From positions 62,001 to 126,000 of the forward strand of contig JAURVB010013931.1 of NCBI GenBank assembly GCA_033002965.1: 64,000 nucleotides of DNA, given 5' to 3'. The notes below the pieces were generated by a model, which saw only the letters and a program-made list of their open reading frames with translations, was not told where the DNA came from and did not search any database. Shown piece by piece: positions 13,401 to 26,433 of the stretch (positions are counted from its first letter, which is position 1; each line of letters begins with the position of its first letter). The position numbers and the translations under genes are program-made. Origin of the DNA: Piper betle. Lineage: Eukaryota > Streptophyta > Magnoliopsida > Piperales > Piperaceae.

Positions 13401-15390
13401 GTGGATTTGCCCAATTATTGTTGATACTTGATAGTGCTTGGTGTCACACTTTTAGCGTGCTTTGACCAAGCCAAGCAATAATTTCGCTGCAGTTCGGTGA
13501 TGTGTCCTCGCATAGGCCGTGCGCAAATTTTATTACCAGTCACTCAAACCTGAAATTGTCTCCTGCAACGTTAGAAAATTTTTTTGTCTCTGTACGGTGA
13601 TGTCTATCGATTTTGGTTTTGGGTGCAACGTATAATTGGCTATAGTACTTGAGTCGAGGGTGTAACGTGCGGGATAAATGAAATCTTACTAAGCAATCTA
13701 TGACACATCTTTGTCCATCGATAAGTGGCTTTGAGTGGTTTCGTTTTTCTTTTTATTTTTTCCAAAGTACCTTTCAGCTCTTGCTGCCCTCCATGTTTAC
13801 CATTTAGACTCTAGGCATCTTCACGAAACTTACTGAACTAAATCAACTAATCAATGAACATTTCAATGTCTTTAAAAAAGTCATTGCAAGACAATTTTGG
13901 CCAACCCCATAAGTGTTGTAAGGAATTATTATTTACACAACCCATAGCCTATAGGGTAACTTACTTATCCCCTACCACCCAGAGTCGAAAGAAATTTGTA
14001 CAGTATTTGTTTAAAGCCTTTTCCAATTTCTCGGGCACAAAATATGTAGTTAATTTTAAGGCGAGGCCTTCACGAGGTTAATTCTAAAGGGATGACTTTT
14101 AGGAGTAGAATTTTTCTAAACGATGTCATTTAAAGAGTATAACTCTTCTAAATGTCATATATTTTTCCTAATAAATATTTTTTTTCTTAAGGTTATAGAC
14201 TATTTTCAAATATTAAGCGTCCTTTTTAAAGGGATGCACCTTTTCTTCATCATAACATTTGTCTAAGAATTATATCTCATCTTATTCTTATAAATATATC
14301 AACAATATTTCCTAAAATACTTCTTATTTTGATTGGTAAAATATTTTTTTCAAAACATATACAAAAAATTGCATTGGGCACTTTTTTGACATTTCTATAT
14401 TTATTTATTGGTGATTTTTCCTACTAAAATTGTTACATGTATTATAAAATATGACTTTAAATTGTTATAAGTTACCTTTTTACAAAAATAATTGTAATTT
14501 TTTTTTAAAAGTTATAGATGTAAAAGGATGATAAATTTTTAATGGGTCATAGTTTATTCAAAGAGTTTTATATCGGTAAGCTATTGTTTGCACTATATAA
14601 ATTTAGAGATTTAGAAAAACCTTGAAAAAATAATTATACAAATAATTAGAATGAATGCAATGAATAATTGTCCATTAGATATTAAGGAAATAAGTATAAT
14701 AATTACTTTTTTTGCTTTGGGAACTTTTTCATTAATGATTTTTCCAAAAAGCTTACTGCGATTTTTTACATGAATCATCCTAAATTTTGATATTCCTTCC
14801 TATTTATTTTTTCTACAAGAATCAATTAATTTATATTTATTACTTTTTATAGTTTAGATGCTTTCCTAATATTTTAGGTTTATAGTTTAATTAACTATAA
14901 ATAATAAATTTATATTAAAAACTATTAACTTGGTTATTTATATGTTTAATAATTATAATATTAGCCTATTTGTAAAGATAAAATCCATGCATTATGTGGG
15001 GTTTATGACTAGTTACTTACTAATGCTCTGTTTGGGAAAATTAAAAGAAAAAAACCAAACCTTGGCATTGCTCCGCCAATTTGGGAGGATATGACAAAAA
15101 AAGGACACAACATTCATACAACTCATTTTCTTATTTGTTTTATGGGCTCATTCCTCTTTGTTGATAATAATAAAAAAAATGGCCCGATTATAATATCATT
15201 AGTTGCACAAATCATTTTAAAAACATATTACAATGGTCCAATTCAATTATTACAAACTGATGAATTTAATTATTTTTAAAAAATCTAATAACCAAATTAA
15301 AGATTAGAAGCGCATTTCTACTAACATATTGGGCCTTACATTAATAAATATTAGATATGAGACTAATTAACCAACCTACATATTGTTCTT
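7471..15390. other. 8 kb AT-rich intergenic region, no gene recognised
   Basis: Both strands were read for motifs and no protein family was recognised. Weak structure: a ~30-bp repeat GGATAGGCTTGAAC.TCTCG at 8519 and 8593, a 24-bp repeat at 8688 and 8792, and a TCTGTTTGGG end-like motif near 15030 that may be a MITE scrap. The segment 8580-8990 has raised GC but no convincing coding signal. Confidence 0.5.
8688..8816 (+). repeat. 24-bp direct repeat
   Basis: CCCATTAGGATTGCAACGCC occurs at about 8689 and 8793 within a locally GC-rich island. Function unknown. Confidence 0.7.
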
Positions 15391-16194
15391 CCCTACATGA
15401 CGATGGGGAAAATAGTGGCATGAAGAAGCGAGAAAAGGATCGGTGGCGTCCATGAAGGAAGAAGATACCTATGGCAATGTCTTGGGTTGGTGCCTCGCTA
15501 GTGCCCTAGCGCCACAACCCAGCGTTCGGACACCTAGAGGGGCACTTGGACTTCGTAAAGGATGAAAAGTACCCCTAACTTTCCTGTACCCAGGGCCAGG
15601 GCAGCGTGGGTCTGACCTAGATCCAAATTATGAATGTATTTTCAATGTATTTAAGCATTATTTTGAGGGTTTTTCAAAAAGAAGCCAATTTAGAAGAAGA
15701 TATGAGGGGATGAGAGATGCCTAGGGTTTGGCTTTGAGAGAAGAAAAAGAGGTTCAAAGTTGTGAGGGAAAGTTACTTTTTTGAAATTGAGTTCTTCACT
15801 GGATCATCAATTAGTTTTTGTACTCCACTAAGAATAACACTTGTGATCTCTTAGGTTATCTACTTTTTTTATAACAATTTATAGGGGATTATATTTGATT
15901 TGCATTTGGGAATAGTTTTACTCATATTAGGAGAGGTTTTCACTGAAAAAGAAGAAACGGTGGTTGTAGAAGGAATTTATAATCACAATGAATTTGCTTT
16001 AGGCTGTAGTTTATCCCCTTTGATTTAGAGGTTTTTCACGTAAATTTGGTGTGCTTGATTTGTTTATTGCTTGTGATTATTTTGGTACTTGCTTGTTATT
16101 ATTTAATCATGTCCAAATACACCTAAGATTATCAAAGCTTGGCTAGATCAATTATGTGGTGTTGTGTTGTATTGACATGATGGTTGAAAATCCA

Positions 16195-17700
16195 CAACCA
16201 AATTTGATTTCCAGAATTTAATAGGAAGAACTTTTATATGTGGAAAGTAAAAATAGATGTGACTTAAATTAATGATGATTGTGCAATTGCTTTAAAGGGT
16301 AAAGATAAGAAACCTCAAGGTATGAAAGCTATACATTTTGATGAGAAAGATAAGATTCCTAAGATGACATTTGATTGGTCTGGGATGATAACGTGCTGTC
16401 TAATTTACAAATTGCTAATACAACAACAAAAATATTGTGGGAGAGTCTTACAAAGATAAATGACGATGAATCTTTGGCGAATAAGATTTATTTGAGAAGA
16501 CAACTATACAATTTGAAGATAAATGATAGTCTATCAATTCATGAACATTTTAATGAGTTTAATACTCTTTTTAATGATTTATTGGGAATAGATGTAAAGA
16601 TTAATGAGGAGGAACATGCTACTCTACTTTGGTGTTCGATGTCATATTTTTGGGATAATTTGATACTGGATCTAAATCATGTTATTAAATTTGACATGAA
16701 TTATGTGATGACATCATTGTTGTCAGAGTAGCTAAGACAGAAGTTATTGGAGACAACTACTTTATCTTTAGGATTGCAAGCCTTGATTTTAGAGGAGAAC
16801 AATGATAAAGCAAGAGTTACAAGTAATAATAAGAAGGGCAAAGGAAAATTTAAGCTAAAAGATGATATAAAGTGTAATTATTGTATTTAGGTGGGTTATA
16901 TAATGAAGCACTGTAGGAAACTTATTGAAGTTAAACAAAATGATAAGGACCAAAAACAGAAATATGCCAATGTAATTATATTTGATAAATTGGTAGTGAT
17001 TTCTAATTATTTCCATGAGCGTAGGGCTCACTATGGTTCAAATTGGGTGGTAGATTCTGGAATTTCATTTCAAATTACACCTCATAAAAGATCTTTTACT
17101 ATATATAAAAACGAAAATTTTGGTGTAAAAAATATGAGAAATTATGACAAGTTTAAGGTGATTAGTATAGGGGATACGAGGGTTGTAACCAATTTGGGTC
17201 ATAATGTGATTTTAACTTATATTCATCATGTTCTAGATCTGAGGATGAACCTTATGTCAACCGGTGATGTGGATGATTCAAGTTATACATCAAAATTTGC
17301 CAAAGGTGAATGAGAGTTAACCAAATGTGATCTTGTTGTGACAAGATAAATGGGATGCAACCTCTATAGGACGATTTTGAAGAGTTCCAAAAATAGTGTG
17401 ACTTCTACTCTTGATGGTTCCATTAAGGGTGTGTGATGGTGATGTCATGGTCACACAAAAGTGAACAACAAATGTGAAATTGATGCCTTGTATGAAGTTC
17501 TTAGTGGTAGGAAAACTCTTAAGTTTTTGAAGAGAAGTTTATATAAGAATAAAAGAATTTTTTGCATAAGTCCAAGGTTCATAGATTGGTGAAATTATTT
17601 TAAAAAATTTGCACTAAAGGAAGAAATAAGCTAATGATTTGGAGAAAAATAATGGTACAAAGAAGTACCTCCAATGGGGTGGGGGATATATGCTAGAAGT
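16195..17700 (+). pseudogene. copia gag-protease remnant
   Basis: The order of parts is that of a Ty1/copia polyprotein. There is a gag core (16375-16731; LWCSMSYFWDNL, HEHFNEFNTLF), a zinc-knuckle region near 16872-16922 (CNYC, then a TAG stop, then GYIMKHCRKL), then the aspartic protease start NWVVDSGISFQITPHKRSF (about 17041-17100) with the catalytic DSG kept. The segment after 17313 resembles a pre-integrase domain. Several stops and frame changes show it is dead. Reverse transcriptase and RNase H are absent. A purine run ATTAAGGGGAGAAG at 17706 may be the polypurine tract, and AT-rich pieces at 16060-16130 and 17745-17800 may be decayed LTR parts. Confidence 0.75.
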
Positions 17701-18267
17701 TTCAAATTAAGGGGAGAAGGCAAGGCATAATTGATGTTGCCCATTTTTCGTATTTGTTTGTTATAATTTAATCTTATCTAAATATAATTAAGATCAAGGG
17801 ATTTAGAGACTTAAATCACAACGCTAACTACATAGTTGGGTAATATTAGAGATATAAGATGGTACATTCACTTTCCGATAAATAGAGGTGGACTGTGAGC
17901 CACTCCAATGCAATCAATCATGAGATATACTGCTTTAGTTGCGTTTATATATCAGCAGCCGATATAAAAAAATGGAGGCCATACAATAGAAGTTGGAGAA
18001 TCCGTTCGGCTAATTATCTATATTCAGCCTTCTCAGCTTTGGATCAGCAATGTATGGATGGCAAAGCGGGTTTCGAATTCCCGTACAAAGTTTCTGACTA
18101 TCAATCTTCAATATGGACAAAAGAATATTGGTTTGTCCCATGGTTGGCTGCACAACAGCCGAAAAAGTTTCAATCCTGGTGTCATGTCACCAAAAAAGAT
18201 TCACATTGGCTCCCCTTTGCAGGCAATTGGTTAGGTCGGCAGATCAAATTAATTAGTTTTCCTCGTG

Positions 18268-18276
18268 TTATATATA
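18268..18276 (+). promoter_or_regulatory. TATA box, GH3 gene
   Basis: TTATATATA lies about 90 bp upstream of the GH3 start codon, leaving room for a short leader. I saw no TGTCTC auxin-response element in the 480 bp upstream of the ATG. Confidence 0.5.
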
Positions 18277-18365
18277 CATAGAAATGCATAGCCTCAATGG
18301 GGACTGATTTCTGGGGAAATAGGAGTTAGAGCATTTGGAGAGTGTGACAGTGCAATTTCGGTTCT

Positions 18366-19970
18366 ATGGATGGAAAGAAGTTAAAGAACAAAGGAGAGAA
18401 TGCTCTCAAAGAGCTAGAGAAGTTAACACAGCAGGCTGGTGAGGTGCAAGAGAGCATTCTTCAAGAGATATTGGAGAGAAATGGGGAAACAGTATACTTG
18501 AAGAAGTACTTTGATAGAGCAAATTTTGATTTATCTGCTTTCAAACGCCATGTCCCTGTGATCACTTACGCTGGTATAAGGCCATACATACAAAAGATCG
18601 CCAATGGTGCGGATTCCTCCCTCATCTCAGGGCAACCCATCACAGAGATGTTGATCAGGTTCTATTCTTTCTGACCTTAAGCTTTAAGGCTGTATGCTTT
18701 TTGAGCTCATCATGGAAATTTTTTTAATGAAGTTTGCCTAGTATCTGCAGCAACATGGACATGATCTCAGGAAGGAGGATTATGCATAGGTCCTGTTTTA
18801 TTAGAGATATAGTGTTTTCCTCCCCCTGCATTGTTGAAATGACGTAAATAAATGAGTATTATTTGCTGCTAAAGGTAAAGTCGTTACCTACATATTAATT
18901 AATGTTATAATAATATTTTATACTGGCTACTATATGTTAATATCTTGTAGTTACGTGGACAAAAAATATAGTCACAAAATTTCTTTCACATCAGCGACGG
19001 ATCTTGTGTTACTGATGTCATTAATTATTTTTTGTAGTATAGTCGTCTAATTTAACTAATTAATTGTTAGTTATAAGCTTATACCTCTTATACGACATGT
19101 CCGGACGCAGTGAGGTGCAGCTCAAATTTTGCCAGCATCATGTGTATATACACATCTTTGCCAAATTAGCCTCTTAATTAAACAAGCCACATCATGCATA
19201 TATAAAATTTATAAGCTCTCGTTAAACACACATTTATATAGGCAACATTAAAAATCATGATAAAATGAAAGCAATTTTAGGCGAGGTACGTAGTATGTCC
19301 TCGTTTTTGTGCATATCTACTTTAGTGCACGGTTTATTATATTTCACATATTTGCTTGTTCATTTGCAATTAGCTTTCAGGCTGCATGCTATAGCATTGC
19401 AGTTTCCTTACGGACACTAATTTCATTTATTAGAACAGTTCGGGGACTTCCGGAGGAGAACCAAAGCTGATGCCTTCAATCGCAGAGGATCTTGATCGTC
19501 GAACATATGTTTACAATCTCATTATGCCCATCATGAATCAGTAAGTACAAAAAGAACAAGCATTTCATCAATAGTGTTAACATTTCTTCTTCACTGATTG
19601 GTCATTAATGAAACAAAAAAGCAAGCTACCATAGAAAGTAGTGGAATTGATAATTGAAATAATAATTGGCTCAGATGAAAGGATAGGGACTAGCAATTTA
19701 GAACATGGATTTTTTGGTGGGTTGTGATGGATATGATGGAGGCTTCGATTTAAGGACATAAGGTACAAGAAGGATCTAGGCTCTGGCTAACTTTTACGAG
19801 GACGTTTTCTTTTCTTTTCGTCCGAATAAAAAGCTGATTGCCTGATATAGTCCCACTGTTATAAAATTGGCCGATAACGAGTAGTTTGGATAATAGCTAG
19901 TGGGAGATGGCGTGTGACCCAATATGAAAATGGGCACTTTTTTGGCAACAATTCCGTCCACGGGCGACAT

Positions 19971-20011
<41 letters not shown>

Positions 20012-21913
20012 TTTTTTCCAAGTTGTTGTTTATAGGCTGTAGTTGTGGGTGAGGATGTGGAAGTTAGTTCTGGACTATTTTGCCCTGCCTGGTAAGGTTA
20101 GTTTGGTAAAATCAGAAAAAAAGTGGCAGCAAATATAGGGCACATCCCGACGGGGACGCCGGCATCTCCTGAGGATCAATGGTGGCGTCCGCATCAGCGT
20201 CTACATGGGGAGGAGCCAAAATTTTGTAAATAAGCTATTAGGTTCCAACCGAGTTTTGACTTTCCAATTTCGTACAAATTATTATACAACTGACGGTGTA
20301 GACTGACAAAAACACCGTCCTGCCTGCCCACAATTTGGGTTTTATTTATAAATAAATAATATTGTTTACATCAAGGTATGTATCTGGGCTGGACCAAGGG
20401 AAAGCTATGTGCCTTTATTTCTCCAAGTCCGAGAAGACGACTTCATCTGGTCTGCCGGCTCGTCCGGTTCTGACCAGCTACTATAAAAGCAAACACTTCA
20501 AATGCCGGCCATTCGATCCATTCAACGTCCTGACGAGCCCGACTGCGGCCATCCTCTGTACCGACACCCAGCAAAGCATGTTCTGCCAGCTCCTTTCCGG
20601 CCTCGTTCACCGGTTATCTGTCATCCGTCTCTCCGCCGTATTCGCGTCTGGTCTTCTCCGTGCAATTACCTTTCTAGAACACAACTGGGCAATTCTCGTG
20701 GACAACATTCGGACGGGAAAATTGTGCGCTTCTATAACGGACCTGTCCTGTCGGGAAGCTATCTCGGAGCTGATCATCTCCCCCAATCCGGATCTGGCGG
20801 ATGAGATCGAATCCATTTGTTCGTCAAAATCATGGAGGGGGATAATCGGACGGCTTTGGCCGAGGGCGAAGTACATCGAGGTGATCGTGACCGGGACCAT
20901 GTCCCAGTACGTACCGGCGCTAGAGTTCTACTCGGGCGGGAAGCTACCCTTGGTGTGCACCATGTACGCCTCATCCGAATGCTACTTCGGCGTCAACCTC
21001 AACCCGCTCTGCTCCCCCGCCGAGGTTTCCTACACTCTCCTTCCCAACATGGCCTACTTCGAGTTCATCCCTCTCGAGCACGGGGTCGAACCCGGCGACG
21101 ACGAAAAATTAGATCACAACCTGGCCATGAATATTGCAGATCGCCTCGTCGACCTCGTTAACGTCAAGCTCGGTCGCTTCTACGAGCTCGTTGTCACCAC
21201 CTTTTCCGGTATCTATCCTACTCATTTTATTCCTCAATCAGAAGATTCAATCACCTGAGTTAATTAGTAGCTCGTTATCAAAGTTGATGGAGTCTTTGTA
21301 TTGATGTATTGTGGAAAGTAACCTAATTATGTGTGCATGAGCAGGTTTGAACAGGTATAGAATCGGGGATGTGCTGCAGGTGGTGGGATTCTACAACCAG
21401 GCGCCGCAGTTCCGGTTCATATGTCGCCGGAATGTGATTCTGAGCATCGACTCCGACAAGACGAACGAGGAGGAGCTGCACAAGAGCGTGAGCGAGGCGA
21501 AGAAGCTGCTGGAGTCTCACAATGCTCTGTTGGTGGAGTACACCAGCTACGCCGACACATCCACCGTGCCCGGCCACTACGTCCTTTACTGGGAGATCGC
21601 CTACACCTCGTCCGAGGCGGCGGCGGTGGGGGAGGAGGTGCTGCGCGAGTGCTGCGCCGCCGTGGAGGAGTCGTTGGGCTTCATCTATCGGCGGTGCCGG
21701 GCATCCGACCGGTCGGTAGGGGCGTTGGAGATAAGGTTGTTGGAGGGTGGCTCATTTGATAGTTTGATGGACTTGTTCATTGGGCATGGCGGCGGGTCGA
21801 TCAACCAGTACAAGACGCCGAGGTGCATCAAATCTTCCTCTGCTCTCGCCTTGCTCGAATCCAAGGTCCTCGGTAGCTTCTTTAGTCCAAGGGTCCCCTC
21901 TTATTCGCCATGA
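18366..21913 (+). CDS. GH3: GH3 family acyl acid amido synthetase (IAA-amido synthetase type)
   Basis: Exons are 18366-18658, 19439-19540, 20376-21208 and 21345-21913. All introns are GT/AG and all phases join, giving 598 aa, the usual GH3 length (about 590-610). GH3 enzymes adenylate a carboxylic hormone such as IAA or jasmonate and transfer it to an amino acid in the cytosol, controlling active hormone level. The three nucleotide-binding motifs are intact: [10 protein letters not shown] (98-107), YASSECYFG (329-337) and YRIGDVL (414-420). The context [20 protein letters not shown] and the C-terminal NQYKTPRC favour the auxin-type group II enzymes, with GH3.17-like wording; this subgroup call is by eye. 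One oddity is an extra Lys in [10 protein letters not shown], where most relatives have SGGLPL. Intron 2 holds a (TA)n tract. The start has an upstream TATA box and no competing ATG. Confidence 0.95.
19971..20009. repeat. (TA)n microsatellite in GH3 intron 2
   Basis: TATATATACA followed by an uninterrupted TA run, inside the 835-bp second intron of GH3. Confidence 0.95.
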
Positions 21914-23438
21914 CTAAGTTCAATCCTTCGTTTAACTGTTCAGTACTCTAAGTTCAATCCTTTGTTTAACTGTTCATGTACTGATCTAGTCACCATGCAT
22001 CGTTTATGAATTATGTACGCAGTAATCATCAGTACTCGGTCTGATCGTAGTGTTCTTATGTGCTATATCATGAACGACAATCAAGGTGTTAATTTTCCTT
22101 GGTTTATCTTTTCTATAAGCTAATAAGATTTAGCCTCATAGGGCCCAACAGACTTGACAACTGATTAATACATTCGATTTGTAGATGCACATATAGTCAA
22201 CTCCGTTTTGGTGAAAATTTGCTCAAGAACCCAAAAATTTTAACGCTAAGCACTAGTTAGTTAATGTCTCAATTTCTTGTGACATGAACAGGAAGCTCAT
22301 CTGTTCATTCCGTATCTTCATTAAACAAATCAACCGAGCCCATTGCATTTCCATAAAATAGTTGGTCGACTTTGAAATATTCATTCACATGAATCACGAA
22401 CAACTTCCCTAATCCCCGATTCATGCTGTTTTCTCTAATTGCTCCTGAAAAAACTTTGAGCAATTACATTCACCAGACACATAAATAGAATCTCAGAGAA
22501 AAAAAGCACACAAAATTAAAATCACAAAAATAGGCTCGAGGCATATAAATTCTTTTTTAAATTAAGTAAAACAGAAGTAGAACCAATAAAGCAACAAGGC
22601 GATCAAAGCCCCATTTCATAGTCCAACGAACGAACCAGCAAATTTCGAAATCCGACTCCGCCTACCTACTCGGGTTTTGGTTGCCACCGTCCCCGCCTAG
22701 AAACGCCGTAACGCCGGTTGGCAGCAATCTCTGCACTGCGGCGGCGACACTGAAAAGCAACAGTATGGTGAGATGTTCCCCACATATGGATGTGTACTTG
22801 ATTGGTGATTGGAAGCAATCATAAAGTTTCCTGATTTTGCGTTTTCAAGTTGGCTATAAGGATTGTGATTTGGATATGCATTTTATGTACGCATGCGATA
22901 ATAAGTTTGGACATAAAATATTCCCGCTTTTTTTTCTAGGAATTTAGTAGGTTATTTTGAAAATTATGGGTCAAGTAACTCAAGTTTGTTCCCTTGAGAT
23001 GCAATGGGAACCTTTGCTTGTCGTCTCTCGTGAACCCGCACTGTAAAATGGCTTCCAGAGTTCGAGTGGAAGCTCAAAATAGGATGACAAATGTTTATGA
23101 CTTAGGCATTACTAACTTTTCCTAATTAGCGAGAACTTTAGGAATATTTTGTCATGACACGGTTAATGTTGCACTTAATTTACCTTTAATAGAAATATTT
23201 ACCCTGTTGTGGTTGGGTTGTCCCTCCTCCGTAAATACATGAACTTACAACCCTGTTTTGAGTAAAAACTAAGATTTTCCAATGGTTAGTTAAAAGGGAT
23301 AAAAGCAACGTACGACGCTTTTCTTCTTTAATTTTTTCTGGTTTTTGAGTTTTGGAGAAAATTACTGCAAAGGGAGAAAGGAAATTGTGTGGATTGAAGA
23401 AAGGTAGATGCTTTGTTGAGATTGGCTTGTAATCGTCA
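21914..23438. other. GH3 downstream region, no gene recognised
   Basis: Contains the GH3 3' flank (a 23-bp phrase, AGTTCAATCCTT.GTTTAACTG, is duplicated at about 21918 and 21951), then mixed sequence. From about 23330 it resembles the leader of the eS4 pseudogene that follows. A short GC-rich patch at 22650-22750 has no coding signal. Confidence 0.5.
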
Positions 23439-25240
23439 ATGGTAATTTCGCCAAGTTCTTAATCTGTAATATTCTTCTCTTTATTGTCTTCTACGACTTT
23501 ATACAAATTTTGTAGAAAGTACAGTAAATTGGTATTGGGGAGTTTGTTCTCAAATGGATCTATTCTGTATCAAAATTGTGATATAGTGAATTTGATCTGG
23601 TTATTTGCCCCATAGTTTTTTCTCCAAATTTGGGGTTTTCCACGTAAAATTATCTTGTCGTCTCTCTCTATTTACTTAGTACTTTTAATCCTTATATGTT
23701 GAAATAAGGAGATTTGTATTTGGTTTGTTTGGTTAATCCCAACAGTTGTTGCTAGTGCTCTATCCTTCTCTATCATGCTAGAAGTTTGAAGAAGCATTTG
23801 AAGCGGCTCAACGCTCCAAAGAGTTGGATGCTTGATAAACTTGGCGAAACATTTGTAAGTTTATAAAAAAAAACTCACATACGTGGTGATGTTTTATTAT
23901 ATCCCATTGCTCTTTGCGCTGGCTTGTTTAATGATTTTTTTTGGTTCTTGCCGGCGCCTAAACCTTCTTCAGGTCCTCACAAAACTAGAGAATGCTTACT
24001 CCTTGATTCTTACTCTCACGAACAAGTTAAAGTATGCTTTCACATACCATGAAGTGAAGTTATTCCCATTTTAATGCAACGTCATATGTTGGTGGACGGG
24101 AAAGTCAGAACTGACAAGGCCATCTTAAAGTACACATTTAGATGTGAAAGAAAATGGTAGAACTACTTTGGCTGTTTAATCGTAAATAGCTGGAAATTAT
24201 AGTTGCAATTGGGGCGAAGATTGTATAAGGGTATGAACCGAACTCATGGTGGTTGGCATTATTAATTGCTCCGTGAGGCTTTGTTAGAAGGGGAGGGGTG
24301 GGTGGAATATATCATAGATGCTGAATTAAGCATTTGTTGTAGAGCCATTACAGCTGGTGGTTAGTTGGACTAAATTTTTGATGGATCATTTATTTTTTAT
24401 TCTTGCAGATGTGGTGTCTTTTCCTAAAACTAATGAGAACTTTAAACTTCTCTATGATATACCAAGGGAAGGTCTCGCTTGCACACCGTCAGGGATGAAG
24501 TTTGCACTCACAGTTGATTGGTGTTTCCTTTCAGTATTTTTTGTTAATATAATAACTATAATTGTTGAGCTTGCTTTTAAAAACACTGTTGTGGATTATC
24601 CATCCATTCGTGGAGCTAATTTACTCTACATGCGTAGGTAAACAACCATAGAAAATATTAAAGTTTTCTGCTGGAGGATAGTTGTTATGGTGAAAGTTCT
24701 AAGTGCAGAGGATGGTAGTAAGGAGGCTTTTTATGTGAAACATGTTCTATTATGGTTTGTTAGTTTAAGGGTTTGGCACTGAGGGCAATGATGCTATTTA
24801 TTCTTTGCAGTGCAAGCTTTGCAAGGTCCGGTCTGTGCAGTTTGGCCAGAAAGGATTTCCCTATCTCAACACTCATGATGGGCGAACAATATGCAATCCA
24901 GATCTACTTATTCGGGCTAATGACACTATTAAAGTAGATCTTGAGACCAACAAGATTGTTGATTTTATAAAATTTGATGTCGGTAATGTGATCGTGGTCA
25001 CTGGTGGTTGTAACAGAGTCCGTGTTGGAGTGATCAAGAACAGAGAGAAGCACAAGGGAAGCTTTGAGACGATTCACATTCAGGATGCAACTGGTCGTGA
25101 ATTGGCAACCAGGCTTGGAAATGTGTTTATGATTGGAAAAGGCACAAAGGGGTTTCTCTTTCAAAGGGCAAGAGTATCAAGCCCTCAATTATAGAGGAGG
25201 CAAGGAGAGCCTCGCTGCAGCCTCAGCTACCATTGCTTGA
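23439..25240 (+). pseudogene. RPS4: 40S ribosomal protein eS4 (RPS4) pseudogene, introns retained
   Basis: Segments in order match plant eS4, a small-subunit RNA-binding protein: [20 protein letters not shown] (23783-23842), APKPSSGPHKTREC (23954-23995), LKYAFTYHEV, LMQRHMLVDGKVRTDK, DVVSFPKTNENFKLLYD (24408-24458), RLHTVRDE, then [15 protein letters not shown] through [19 protein letters not shown] (24811-25100). A plausible ancestral start ATG|GTAATTTCG lies at 23439, with the exon resuming at GCTAGA (23777), where the acceptor reads AT instead of AG. Other damage: acceptor CG before 23954, a 1-base change after TGCTTACTCCTT, a 5-base GAAGT duplication near 24050, a 2-base AT insertion near 24458, and frame changes at 25145 and 25215. 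Because introns remain, it is a duplicated copy, not a processed one. The 3' end carries a 22-bp tandem duplication (25246-25289). Confidence 0.88.
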
Positions 25241-25896
25241 TGGCAGTGATATACTGAAGGGCTTGAAGTGATATACTGAAGGGCTTGAGTAGCAGTTTAC
25301 TGTAGGTTTTTTCTGTTGCCTTCTCTTGGAAGGCCAAAAATTCGATCAATTTTTTCGCGAGATTGTGCTAGATAATGTCCATGTGAAGTTAGAAAATATG
25401 TAGTGTTTTTTTGTCTGGAATCCATATAAAACGCTTAATGGTGAGGTCAATCTAGGAAAATGCATCTTATTTTGCAGAAAAGTGATTTTTGTTGCTGGAA
25501 TACAAAAATGCCTTTTAGGCTCTCTCCAATTTTCTTATACATTTTTTGCCTGTATTCTGCTTGGTTATTCTTAAACATTGCCTTACTTATTTTCTGCAAA
25601 ATGAAATTCACTACTAAAATCTGCATCTTCTTTGTTAGTTTGCATGTTTGATGGTTCCTGTTGGTTTTATTGATGTTGGCAAATTTATTTCTTCCATACA
25701 TAGTTTTTGTGAGAAGAAGTTCATCTAGAATGTGTTTTTGTACTACAGGGGCACTACCTATTAACATGCTTTATTTTTAATATATATGTATATGCGGATA
25801 CAGAATTCGCATTTTCTGGTATGATAGATGAGGAACGTGACAAGGTAGTCAAGGCAACGACTTGGATTTATCCTGATCTGCGTTAGGGCTCTGGCA

Positions 25897-26379
25897 CTAC
25901 TCCAAGAACTCCTCGGCAATTCTACCCTTGCGCCTTCTGGATAGAATCCCCGGGCTTCCTCTCATTTCCGGTGGCGTACACAATCCTAAAATCTCTGCAG
26001 GCGTTCGAGCATACGACAGGGAGTAGGTGTCTGCGGACAATATGTTGCTGCATGTTTGGTTCTCTGCACCCAGCTGGGGTGGAACAATGAGGCCTTCATC
26101 CTTGATCCCACACATGCCCAATCTGTTTCTAAGATTGGAGATTCTAATTGTGAACTCTGCCACAGTGAGATCATAAGGCTCAACAACTACCTTGAGCGTT
26201 CGTACAGCAGTGCTCTTATTACTGCATCTTGTCCTGATTCCACCCCCAGTAAACCTGCTAGCAACTGCAAGAATAGCGCACAAACTAATATCCACATTCT
26301 ATCTATTTGTTTTTTTTGTGTGACTCACTTTCATATACATCTTCTTTGGGTCATTCATGCCACCAACTTGTCATCTCTC

Positions 26380-26433
<54 letters not shown>

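Noticed and set aside
17895..18281. 128-codon open frame just upstream of GH3
   Set aside because: No family resemblance; it overlaps the probable GH3 promoter and TATA box.
17900..18365. TGTCTC auxin-response elements expected upstream of an auxin-induced GH3 gene
   Set aside because: None seen in this interval, so no auxin-regulation claim is made from sequence.
20607..20974. Open frames antisense to GH3 exon 3
   Set aside because: Mirror frames of a GC-rich conserved exon; the sense strand has intact GH3 motifs.
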